A DNA stretch of 64,000 nt from an uncultured Thermoanaerobaculia bacterium (GTDB taxonomy: Bacteria > Acidobacteriota > Thermoanaerobaculia > Multivoradales > Multivoraceae): positions 2,644,859 through 2,708,858 of the forward strand of contig OX638294.1 of assembly GCA_951812325.1 (NCBI GenBank), written 5' to 3'. Positions 56,595 through 64,000 of this stretch are shown here, in pieces. The position numbers and the translations under genes were made by a program. A model generated the notes under the pieces. That model had not been told where the DNA came from. It worked only from the letters and a program-made list of their open reading frames with translations, and did no database searches. Position 1 is the first letter of the stretch, and every line of letters starts with the position of its first letter.

Positions 56595-58362
56595 AGTGCG
56601 TCTCGTGCATCCGCCTTGCCAGGGGCGCTGCGACTTCGGAACCTCGTCCGCCATGCTCCACGAACACGACGACGACGAGTTCCGGCCTCTCGACCGGCGC
56701 GTAGGAAGTGAACCACGCGTGATCGCCGTGCTTGAACGGGAGGTCCTCGGACCGCGTCCAGGTCGCCTGGGCGATGACCTGGGCGGTGCCGGTCTTGCCG
56801 GCGACCTGAACCACCGGCGTACCCGCGGCGCGCCCGGTTCCGTTCGCGACCACGTTCGCCAGGGCCTCCCTGACGAAGGCCAGCACCTCGGTATCCAGCG
56901 CGATCGGTTCCGGCGGTTGCGCCGCGTCCGCCAGCACATGGGGCCGCACCCGGTATCCCCCGTTGGCCACCGCCGCGGTCATCACGGCCACCTGAAGCGG
57001 CGACGTGAGCACGGGGCCCTGGCCAATCGCCACCGAGATCGTCTCACCGGGGTACCAGGGCTGCCCGCGGCTGATCCGACTCCAGTCGGGATCCGGCACG
57101 ACCCCCTCCCTTTCGGCGGAAAACCCGATACCCGTCCGCCGACCGAGGCCCAGCAGACCGGCGTAGCGGGCGATCCGCTTGATTCCCAGCTTCCGGCCCA
57201 GCCGGTAGAAATAGATGTCGCACGAGTGCTGGAGGGCGCCCCGGAGGTTGAGTGGGCCGTGCCCGCGGGACTGCCAGCAACGCCATCGGCGATCGTACAG
57301 CCGGGTCGAGCCGCCGCAATGGACCCGCTCTTCCGGATCGATCAGTCCGTCGGACAGCGCGGCCACGGCCATCACGATCTTGAACACGGATCCCGGCGGG
57401 TACGTGTTGTGGATGGCCCGGTTCTGAAGCGGTCTGTTCGGCGCCCCGACGATCCGCTCCCAGTCTTCCTGGTTCAGGCGGCCCGCAAAACCACTCGGAT
57501 CGAAGGACGGCGAAGAGACCATGGCCCGGACCGCGCCGTCCCGCGGGTCGAGGGCAACGATGGCGCCGACCCTGCCTTCCAGCAGATTCTGCGCCTCCTG
57601 CTGCAATCCGAGGTCGATGGTCAGGGTGACGGACTCTCCCGGCAGGGCGTCGATTCGATCGACGTCCCCGCTCGACGCAACGCGGCCGCGGCTGTCGACG
57701 ACCACGGTTCGCTCGCCGGCGGTCCCGCGCAGCGCCCGGTCGCGCAACTTCTCCACGCCGCTGCGACCGATCATGTCCCCGGCAACGAGCGTCGGGTCCC
57801 GGTCCTGCTCGGCCGCCGTGGGCTCGCTGAGGTACCCCAGAAGATGCGCGGTCTGGTCCCCGTACCGGTACAGGCGGCGCTGCGAGGCGGCGATCTCGAA
57901 CTCCGGGTGCTCCGACATGTCGCCGGCGACCTCGAACCGCGCGACCTGGTTCAACTCGAGTTCGCCGGCCAGGAGCACGGGCACATCCCGAGGCACGCCG
58001 CGATAGCGTTCAAGAGAGTCCTCGAGTTCGTCCTCGTCCAGTTCCAGGATGTTGGCCGCGAACGCCACGCTGGCTTCCAGATCGGCGCTCAGACTGCGGT
58101 CGATCAGCAGCCGGAAGGTGGGAACGTTCTCGACCAGGAGTTGACCGGAACGGTCGTACACGAGGCCTCGCGGCGCCTCCAGGCGCAGCACCCGCAACCG
58201 GTTGTTCTCGGCCAGCTCCCAGTAGTGCCCGGAACGAACGATCTGGAAGTACCAGTAGGCGCTGAGAACAACGAAGAACCCCGCCGCAAGCGATGCGGCA
58301 AGCCACTTCAGACGGGTCGCCATCAGCAGCACCAGGCGGTCGCCGGCAGTTTCCAGGTTCAC
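56572..58362 (-). CDS. mrdA: Penicillin-binding protein 2 (elongasome transpeptidase)
   Basis: A 596-residue class B PBP. One N-terminal membrane helix (WLAASLAAGFFVVLSAYWYF) precedes the pedestal (NRLRVLRLEAPRGLVYDR) and the transpeptidase domain with YPPGSVFKIVMAV (catalytic Ser, SxxK), HSCDIYFYRLG (SxD) and VAGKTGTAQ (KTG). It cross-links the lateral wall with RodA. Start GTG 58362; an internal ATG fourteen codons on (MATRLKWLAA) is an alternative close to the membrane helix. Confidence 0.94.
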   Translation of the reverse strand: MNLETAGDRLVLLMATRLKWLAASLAAGFFVVLSAYWYFQIVRSGHYWELAENNRLRVLRLEAPRGLVYDRSGQLLVENVPTFRLLIDRSLSADLEASVAFAANILELDEDELEDSLERYRGVPRDVPVLLAGELELNQVARFEVAGDMSEHPEFEIAASQRRLYRYGDQTAHLLGYLSEPTAAEQDRDPTLVAGDMIGRSGVEKLRDRALRGTAGERTVVVDSRGRVASSGDVDRIDALPGESVTLTIDLGLQQEAQNLLEGRVGAIVALDPRDGAVRAMVSSPSFDPSGFAGRLNQEDWERIVGAPNRPLQNRAIHNTYPPGSVFKIVMAVAALSDGLIDPEERVHCGGSTRLYDRRWRCWQSRGHGPLNLRGALQHSCDIYFYRLGRKLGIKRIARYAGLLGLGRRTGIGFSAEREGVVPDPDWSRISRGQPWYPGETISVAIGQGPVLTSPLQVAVMTAAVANGGYRVRPHVLADAAQPPEPIALDTEVLAFVREALANVVANGTGRAAGTPVVQVAGKTGTAQVIAQATWTRSEDLPFKHGDHAWFTSYAPVERPELVVVVFVEHGGRGSEVAAPLARRMHETHFGSPVQT

Positions 58363-58393
58363 CTTCCAGACACCGTCGCTGGGGAGCCGGCGC

Positions 58394-58918
58394 TCAACGG
58401 CGGCCCCTTCCGAACTCCAGTGTACGCCGCCTCGTCCGCCTCTCCATCCAGCCCCGCATCCGACCCGTCACCCAGAGAACGACGAGGCCCGCCGCGGTCG
58501 TCAACGCCGCACGCAGCAGCACGGCGCCCGCTCCCGGGTTGAATTGCGCAATCTCGAGGATCGCGAGCAGGCCGATCACGATGAGCTGGTGAACCAGCAC
58601 ACCAGCCGCAAGCACCGCCAGGGTCACCGCCCGCCGGGAAGTGAGGATCCGTTGCGCAGCCCGCGCCGCGCCGTAGCCGACCACACAGCACGCCACGCTG
58701 TACAGACCGAAGACCGATGACGTGACGAGGTCCTGAGCCAGCCCGGCGGCGAGACCGCCCGCCAGGCCTTGAAGAGAGTCGCCCCGCACGCTGTTCAGGA
58801 CGACCAGCAGCACGAAGAGGTCGACGGTTTCGGCGGCCTCCGGGAGGAACCCGCCAAGCATCATCTCGATCAGCGCGACGGCCGCCAGGACGCCGACGAA
58901 CCTACTCGCCGATGCCAT
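58394..58918 (-). CDS. mreD: Rod shape-determining protein MreD
   Basis: A 174-residue membrane protein with five hydrophobic segments, such as FVGVLAAVALIEMMLGGFLP and VDLFVLLVVLNSVRG. The GLAGGLAAGLAQDLVTSSVFGLYSV region and position between mreC and mrdA identify MreD. ATG 58918 overlaps mreC by 17 bases. It links MreC to the elongation machinery. Confidence 0.9.
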   Translation of the reverse strand: MASASRFVGVLAAVALIEMMLGGFLPEAAETVDLFVLLVVLNSVRGDSLQGLAGGLAAGLAQDLVTSSVFGLYSVACCVVGYGAARAAQRILTSRRAVTLAVLAAGVLVHQLIVIGLLAILEIAQFNPGAGAVLLRAALTTAAGLVVLWVTGRMRGWMERRTRRRTLEFGRGRR

Positions 58919-59741
58919 CGGCGCCGTCCATGATGGCTTCGGGCAGCGGTTCGCGGCGCCACACGAAGGCGTGGCTGAGCGAACCCAGATCCGCGCTCGG
59001 GACGATTCGGATGTCGTGGAACTGGACCCCGTCCGATTCCACCGACGTGATCGTGCCGATCGGGACGCCGCGCGGGAAGACACCGTCGATGCCGGCGGAG
59101 ATCACCCGGTCGCCGGGCCGGACATCGACCTGCAGCGGCAGGAACATGAGGGACAGCGTGCCGGCGTCGGCAGTGCCCCGGACGATGCCCTGACGGCGTG
59201 TGCGCTCGACCATCGCACCCACCGACGACGCCCCGTCGGTGAGCAGGAGTACCCGCGCGTACCTGCCGCTGACCGAAACGACACGGCCCAGGAGCCCGTC
59301 CGTCGTGGTCACCGGCCGCCGTGTCCAGTCCTCCCGCTCCCGGCCGTCAGGCAGGTGCAGGATAGCCGTTCGCCGCCACGAGCGGTGATCGACATAGACG
59401 ATGTCGGCCCTCACCAGATCGGCGCGCGGCGGCGGTTCGTAGCGGAACGGTTCCGCGCTCAGATCGGCCTCCAGCCGCGCGCCCACCGCGGCCGCAAAGG
59501 CGGATTCCACCTCGCGCAGCCGGTTCCGCAGTTCCTCGTTCTCCCGCTCCAGCGCCGCCCTCGAGGAACCGTACTGCCGATAGCGGTCGACAGCCCCGCC
59601 CACCGTCGCGACGGACCGCTTGACCGGTCCCTCCAGCCACAGTGCCATGTCGCCTGCCCGCTCCGGCGCCTGCAGCGTCAGGAGCGCAAGGAGGACAGCC
59701 ACCGAGACGGCGAACAGGACCGCCACCCGACGCTCACTCAT
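58902..59741 (-). CDS. mreC: Rod shape-determining protein MreC
   Basis: A 279-residue bitopic protein: a membrane helix (VAVLFAVSVAVLLALLTLQ), a coiled coil (SSRAALERENEELRNRLREV), and the periplasmic beta domains with DGLLGRVVSVSGRYARVLLL and PGDRVISAGIDGVFPRGVPI, both family motifs. It organises PBP2/RodA in the elongasome. ATG 59741, 39 bases after mreB. Confidence 0.94.
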   Translation of the reverse strand: MSERRVAVLFAVSVAVLLALLTLQAPERAGDMALWLEGPVKRSVATVGGAVDRYRQYGSSRAALERENEELRNRLREVESAFAAAVGARLEADLSAEPFRYEPPPRADLVRADIVYVDHRSWRRTAILHLPDGREREDWTRRPVTTTDGLLGRVVSVSGRYARVLLLTDGASSVGAMVERTRRQGIVRGTADAGTLSLMFLPLQVDVRPGDRVISAGIDGVFPRGVPIGTITSVESDGVQFHDIRIVPSADLGSLSHAFVWRREPLPEAIMDGADGIGE

Positions 59742-59780
59742 GAGGACCTCGATAGCCCGCCCTCGACAACATGCCGGCTG

Positions 59781-60797
59781 CTAGTGGACGGAGACCCTTC
59801 GCAGCAGATCGATGTCCTCCAGCACCCGACCCGCTCCGAGCACGACGGAGGCCAGTGGATCCTCGGCGGCGAAGACCGGCAGTCCCGTGGCCTCGCGCAG
59901 ACGCTGGTCCAGCGCGTGGAGCAGCGCTCCGCCGCCGGAGAGCACGACGCCCTTGTCCATCACGTCGGCCGAGAGCTCCGGCGGCATCCGTTCGAGCGCC
60001 TGGAGCACCGAGTCGACGATCGACTTGACCGGCTCAGCGAGCGCCTCCCGGATCTCTCCGTCGGAGATCTTCAGACTGCGCGGCACGCCGGCGACCAGGT
60101 CACGGCCCCTGATGTCCATGTGCAGCGCATCCTGGAGCGGGAAGGCGGATCCCAGTTCGACCTTGATCTGCTCCGCGGTCCGCTCGCCGATCAGCAGATT
60201 GTGCTTGCGCTTGAGGTGCTTGGCGATCGCGTCGTCCATCGCGTTGCCCGCCACCCGCAGCGAGCGGCTGTAGACCGTGCCGGCAAGCGAGATGACGGCG
60301 ACGTCAGAGGTTCCGCCGCCGATGTCGACGATCATGTTGCCGGTCGGTTCGGTGATCGGCAGACCGGCCCCGATCGCAGCCATCATCGCCTGCTCGACCA
60401 GGAAGACCTCCGAGGCGCCGGCGCTCATTGCCGATTCCCGGACCGCGCGCTTCTCGACCGGAGTGATCTCGGACGGCACGCCGATCACGATTCGGGGCCG
60501 GGCGAAGCGCCGGCCGTGGTGGGCCTTGCGGATGAAGTACTTGAGCATCTGCTCGGTCATCTCGAAGTCGGCGATGACCCCGTCCTTCATCGGCCGCACG
60601 AGCGCCAGAATGCCCGGAGTGCGGCCCAGCATCTCCTTGGCCTCGGAGCCGACCGCCTCGATGCGGTTGGTCTGGTTGTTCACGACCACGACCGACGGCT
60701 CGCGTACCACGATGCCGTTCGCCTGGGTGAAGACGAGGGTGTTCGCGGTCCCCAAGTCGATTGCCAGGTCGCTCGAGAACCAATGCAGGAAGCGCAT
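59781..60797 (-). CDS. mreB: Rod shape-determining protein MreB
   Basis: A 338-residue bacterial actin. SSDLAIDLGTANTLVF (phosphate 1), MIVDIGGGTSDVAVISL (phosphate 2) and VVLSGGGALLHALDQRL (adenosine) are present. MreB filaments guide lateral wall growth. ATG 60797 follows the typical short amphipathic N-terminus. It is the first gene of the mreBCD-mrdA-rodA operon and is divergent from the PpiD-like gene, with 62 bases between them that must hold both promoters. Confidence 0.97.
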   Translation of the reverse strand: MRFLHWFSSDLAIDLGTANTLVFTQANGIVVREPSVVVVNNQTNRIEAVGSEAKEMLGRTPGILALVRPMKDGVIADFEMTEQMLKYFIRKAHHGRRFARPRIVIGVPSEITPVEKRAVRESAMSAGASEVFLVEQAMMAAIGAGLPITEPTGNMIVDIGGGTSDVAVISLAGTVYSRSLRVAGNAMDDAIAKHLKRKHNLLIGERTAEQIKVELGSAFPLQDALHMDIRGRDLVAGVPRSLKISDGEIREALAEPVKSIVDSVLQALERMPPELSADVMDKGVVLSGGGALLHALDQRLREATGLPVFAAEDPLASVVLGAGRVLEDIDLLRRVSVH

Positions 60798-60859
60798 CGG
60801 GTTGAACCTTATCCTGTTACCATCAACGCCGCCTTCCCGGGCGCCAGGGAGCCATCGCC

Positions 60860-62812
60860 ATGCTGAACGTCATCCGCAAGAACATCAAGAGCTTCTATCC
60901 ACTGGCTATCGGGCTGGCGCTCGTGTTCGTCCTCCTGGTCTTCACCGACTTTCAGTCGCTGGACGGCACCCAGGCCAACCCGGTTGCCGCCAAGGTCGGC
61001 CGGGACGACATCACATTCGCCGAGTTCGAGCGCAGCTACCGGAACATGGAACGCCGCTACCGGGAGACCTACGGCGACGCGTTCACCGCGGACCTGGCCG
61101 ATCAGCTGCAGCTACCCGTCCAGGCGATCGAGGAGATGATCAACGAACGCCTCCTCATCCGGGAGGCCGAGCGGATGGGGCTGACGGTCAGCACGGAGGA
61201 GTTGCGGGAGCAGATTCTCTCGATTCCCGACCTGACCGACGCCGCCGGCAACTTCATCGGCCAGCGCGAGTACCAGAATCTCCTGCGCGCCAACCGCTAC
61301 ACGGTGGACGAGTTCGAGGCCCAGCTGCGCACATCTCTCCTGGTGACCAAGCTGCAGAGCGCGATGAGCGAGGTGGCGCACGTTTCCGACGCCGAGGTCG
61401 AGAAGCGCGCCCGCGACGCGGCCGAGCGGGCGGCCATCCGCTACATCGAGGTCCCGGCCGGCCGCTTCGCCGAACAGGCCGAACCCTCGGAGGACGAGAC
61501 CGCAGCCTTCTTCGAGACGAACCGCGACGAATTCCGGCTACCCGAACGCCGGCGGGTCGGCTACCTCCTGGTCAACACCAACACCGTCCGCGCCGAACTC
61601 GAAGTGACCGACGACGAGGTTCGGGAGTACTACGAGGCGAACACCGCACAGTTCGAGGTACCGGAACAGGTTCGGGCCAGCCACATCCTCCTGCTCGAGA
61701 CGGAGACCCGCAGCGGTGATCAGGCACGGACCCGGTTGAACGAGCTGCGCCGACGCATCGAGGCCGGCGAGGATTTCGCAGCCCTGGCCACCGAGTACTC
61801 GGACGACGAGGCCACCGCCGCGTCCGGCGGCGACCTCGGCTACTTCGGCCGCGGAGCCATGACCCGGCCGTTCGAGGAGGCAGCCTTCGCGGCCGGCAGC
61901 GGCGACCTCGTCGGCCCGATCGAAAACCAGCTCGGTCCCCGCACCGGACATCACCTGATCTTCGTCCGGGACCGCCGCGAGGGAGGCCGTCAGACGCTGG
62001 AGGAGGTGAGCAACCTGATCCGCGTCCAGCTGCTGACCACGGAGGCGGAGGAGGAAGGCCGAAGCCGCATCGACGCTCTGGCGGAGAAACTGGACGGCCA
62101 GCCCTTCGAGGGCGAGACCGAAGCCCGGGAACTGGCAGCCGCCGAGGGCCTCGGCTTCGAGGTCACCGAGCCGTTCGGGGAAGATGAAGCGGTTCCCGGC
62201 GTGGGCCGCAACGTGAACTTCTCCGAGCAGGCGTTCGGCCTCGAAACCGGCGTCTGGTCGCCGCCGGTTCGCACCGCGGCGGGCTGGGCTCTGCTGTCGC
62301 TGCTGGAGGTTCTGCCGCCGCGCGACGCCGAGTTCGCAGAGGTCGAGCCCGACGTGCGCGGGGCCCTGCGCCAGCAGAAGGAGGGCGAACTCCTGACCGC
62401 CGCGCTCGCCGAGGCGAAGAGACGGCTGGACACGGGATTCACCCTGGAATACGCAGCGGAGGGGTTCGACGTCGCGATCGAGGAAAGCGGCAGCTTCGGC
62501 CTGCGCGAGCCGATCGGCGCCCTCGGTCCCGTGCCGGATCTCTCTCGCGAGGTCTTCGCACTCTCCGTCGGCGAATTCGGCGGCCCGGTCGAGACGCCGT
62601 TCGGCGGCGTCCTGTTCGAGGTCACGGAACGGCAGTCCTTCGACCCGGCCGCGTTCGACCCGGAGGCCACGCGCAGTCAACTCCTCTCAGAGCGCACAGG
62701 GACACTCCTGCAGTCCCTGCTCGGCCGCCTCCGCGACGAGCTTGGCGTCAGCTACACGAAGGACTTCATCGAGAACTTCGGTCTCGGCGAGACCGAAGCG
62801 GCCGGGACCTGA
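60860..62812 (+). CDS. PpiD/SurA-like membrane-anchored peptidylprolyl isomerase
   Basis: A 650-residue periplasmic chaperone. One N-terminal anchor (SFYPLAIGLALVFVLLVF) is followed by a SurA_N-type helical domain (EEMINERLLIREAERMGLTV), a parvulin domain near residues 270-375 (RASHILLLETETRSGDQA, YSDDEATAASGGDLGYFGRG, GHHLIFVRDRR) and a C-terminal helical region. It would assist folding of secreted and outer-membrane proteins. ATG 60860. ruvA follows after 25 bases, so the gene is likely its leader gene. Confidence 0.88.
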   Translation: MLNVIRKNIKSFYPLAIGLALVFVLLVFTDFQSLDGTQANPVAAKVGRDDITFAEFERSYRNMERRYRETYGDAFTADLADQLQLPVQAIEEMINERLLIREAERMGLTVSTEELREQILSIPDLTDAAGNFIGQREYQNLLRANRYTVDEFEAQLRTSLLVTKLQSAMSEVAHVSDAEVEKRARDAAERAAIRYIEVPAGRFAEQAEPSEDETAAFFETNRDEFRLPERRRVGYLLVNTNTVRAELEVTDDEVREYYEANTAQFEVPEQVRASHILLLETETRSGDQARTRLNELRRRIEAGEDFAALATEYSDDEATAASGGDLGYFGRGAMTRPFEEAAFAAGSGDLVGPIENQLGPRTGHHLIFVRDRREGGRQTLEEVSNLIRVQLLTTEAEEEGRSRIDALAEKLDGQPFEGETEARELAAAEGLGFEVTEPFGEDEAVPGVGRNVNFSEQAFGLETGVWSPPVRTAAGWALLSLLEVLPPRDAEFAEVEPDVRGALRQQKEGELLTAALAEAKRRLDTGFTLEYAAEGFDVAIEESGSFGLREPIGALGPVPDLSREVFALSVGEFGGPVETPFGGVLFEVTERQSFDPAAFDPEATRSQLLSERTGTLLQSLLGRLRDELGVSYTKDFIENFGLGETEAAGT

Positions 62813-62837
62813 TGGCCGCAGGGCGCCCGACACCCGC

Positions 62838-63455
62838 TTGATCGCCTATCTGCGCGGACGGCGTCAGGCTCTGGGGCCCGACCTCCTGGTTCTCGACGTG
62901 GGCGGCGTCGGGTACTCGGTACGAATTCCGCTTTCGACCCACCACGAGTTGGAGCGGATCGAGCCGGATGCCGAAGTCGGCCTCTTCATCCACACCCACG
63001 TGCGCGCCGACGCGATCGAACTCTTCGGCTTCTGGCGCGAAGGGGAGCGGACCCTGTTCGAGCATTGCCTCGGCGTCAGCGGCATCGGGCCGCGGCTGGC
63101 CCAGGTCGTCCTCTCAGGCGGGTCGACCGTCGACCTGCTGACGGCGATCGCCGCGGGCAACGTCGGCGCGCTGATCCGGATCCCGGGCATCGGCCGCAAG
63201 ACCGCCGAGCGAATGGTCCTGGAGTTGAAGGAGAAGGCGAAGCGGCTGCTTGCCGAGTCCGGCGCCGAACCCCCGCCGGCCGAGCCCGAGCCGGAGCTCG
63301 AGAGCGAACATGACCAGATCGCCGGCGCCCTGATCAACCTCGGCTACCGCCCGAGCGAAGCCCAGCGCGCGGTCGCCCGCGTCCTCAGCGAGCACCCCGA
63401 AGTCGAGTTCCAGGAACTCCTGCGCCTGAGCCTGCGCCAGCTATCCCGGCTGTAG
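62838..63455 (+). CDS. ruvA: Holliday junction branch migration protein RuvA
   Basis: A 205-residue RuvA. Domain I starts IAYLRGRRQALGPDLLVLDV; two helix-hairpin-helix motifs are LGVSGIGPRLAQVVLSG and IRIPGIGRKTAERMVLELKE; an acidic Pro/Glu linker leads to domain III (AGALINLGYRPSEAQRAVAR), which binds RuvB. TTG 62838 is the only start that matches the family N-terminus. ruvC is not adjacent. Confidence 0.95.
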   Translation: MIAYLRGRRQALGPDLLVLDVGGVGYSVRIPLSTHHELERIEPDAEVGLFIHTHVRADAIELFGFWREGERTLFEHCLGVSGIGPRLAQVVLSGGSTVDLLTAIAAGNVGALIRIPGIGRKTAERMVLELKEKAKRLLAESGAEPPPAEPEPELESEHDQIAGALINLGYRPSEAQRAVARVLSEHPEVEFQELLRLSLRQLSRL

Positions 63456-63508
63456 GGAAGCGGAGCGCCCGGGGCGCGTGAGCCGCGCGGGGCTCACCCG
63501 CCCGTCCT

Positions 63509-63670
63509 GGGTTCAGGAGGGGTCAGCTCCCAGGTGACGTTCGCGCTTCGGAGGAGATGGAAGGGGGGTGCGCTCACTCCGCTTCACTCGCTCCGGTTGG
63601 TCGGTGATGAGTGCGATGTCGTCGGGCGTCGCTCGTTCAGAGGCACTGGGAGCTGACCCCTCCTGAACCC
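63509..63670. repeat. 162-bp element with perfect 25-bp terminal inverted repeats
   Basis: The left arm (63509-63533) and right arm (63646-63670) are exact reverse complements, GGGTTCAGGAGGGGTCAGCT plus five bases, enclosing 112 bases. It lies between ruvA and ruvB and resembles a MITE or REP-type palindromic element. The inner part shows no gene I can support. As RNA it would form a very stable stem between two genes normally co-transcribed. Confidence 0.7.
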
Positions 63671-63780
63671 GACTGGGCTGGACGGCGGCGCCGATAGGCC
63701 TGACGCCGACGGCAATAGCGCCGACGTCTCTCACTGGGCGCGCCGGCGGAAACTGCCTGTGGCCGCGATACGATCCGCCC

Positions 63781-64000
63781 ATGGCCGGGTCCGGCGATGC
63801 CGACAGTGAACACGATGTCCTCTCGCCGGCGCCGGACGGCGAAGATCGCCGCGTCGAGCCGTCGCTTCGGCCTCAGCGCCTGAGCGAGTACCTGGGCCAG
63901 GAGAAGATCGTCGAGCTGCTCGACATCTACATGCAGGCGGCGCGTGGCCGGGGCGAGGCCCTGGATCACGTCCTGCTGTTCGGCCCGCCCGGTCTGGGCA
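63781..64000 (+). CDS. ruvB: Holliday junction helicase RuvB (partial, N-terminus)
   Basis: The first 73 codons, running off the right edge. After an acidic leader, [20 protein letters not shown] and [11 protein letters not shown] (Walker A beginning) match RuvB. ATG 63781 is the first start after the inverted-repeat element. It drives branch migration with RuvA. Confidence 0.93.
   Translation, partial: MAGSGDADSEHDVLSPAPDGEDRRVEPSLRPQRLSEYLGQEKIVELLDIYMQAARGRGEALDHVLLFGPPGLG

Noticed and set aside
63513..63782. 89-codon minus-strand frame between ruvA and ruvB
   Set aside because: It reads through the inverted-repeat element; no family resemblance or ribosome site.

Overview
The window is GC-rich chromosomal DNA, densely packed and mostly in minus-strand operons with ATGA/GTGA stop-start overlaps and many GTG or TTG starts. 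An outer-membrane lifestyle is suggested by a Wzm/Wzt-type exporter, an OmlA-like lipoprotein and an LPS-kinase-like domain, and a rod shape by MreBCD-PBP2-RodA. The content fits a Gram-negative aerobic heterotroph, perhaps Acidobacteriota (Thermoanaerobaculia-like) or a relative; that placement is a guess from gene style, since no rRNA is present.

Layout. 1-4.4 kb: a truncated DUF3604 lipoprotein, a PQQ quinohaemoprotein dehydrogenase and an AAA/DUF4143 ATPase with a palindrome at its start. 4.4-13.6 kb (minus): one operon with a SufR/IscR-like Rrf2 regulator, sufB-C-D-S-U-T, a secreted DUF442-type phosphatase and transketolase, preceded by a promoter whose +1 region carries a GACT-N5-AGTC palindrome.

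13.7-32.0 kb (minus): the accessory core of the window, a class 1 DISARM anti-phage island. Reading with transcription: a 921-aa two-P-loop ATPase, drmD (SNF2 helicase), drmMI (adenine methylase), a degenerate gene pair, drmA (helicase), drmB (DUF1998), a fragment of a second drmMI 3' end, then an intact DUF4365 nuclease-like gene and a coupled 379-aa unknown. No phospholipase-D drmC is visible. The DUF4365/unknown pair occurs twice: decayed after the intact drmMI, and intact after a decayed drmMI tail. The upstream end of the island cuts into a host gene that survives as a 45-codon stub at 32040-32177.

32.2-44.9 kb (minus): AI-2E-type transporter, acetyl-CoA synthetase, PEP carboxykinase, tRNA-Asn, and an rpsU-mutS2-dnaG-rpoD macromolecular synthesis operon, preceded by an OmlA-like lipoprotein gene. 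45.0-48.9 kb (plus): a gene remnant, a CAU-anticodon tRNA, a zinc-ribbon coiled-coil protein, a YggS-family PLP protein and a long-chain acyl-CoA synthetase. The acetyl-CoA and acyl-CoA synthetase genes share a ~76-nt leader, with conserved hairpins, that I do not recognise.

48.9-60.8 kb (minus): mreB-mreC-mreD-mrdA-rodA, RNase G, an unusual sugar-kinase/glycosidase fusion, a Wzm/Wzt ABC exporter and DUF3467. 60.9-64 kb (plus): a PpiD/SurA-like chaperone, ruvA, a 162-bp element bounded by a perfect 25-bp inverted repeat, and the start of ruvB. No CRISPR array, rRNA, integrase or recognisable transposase gene was seen.
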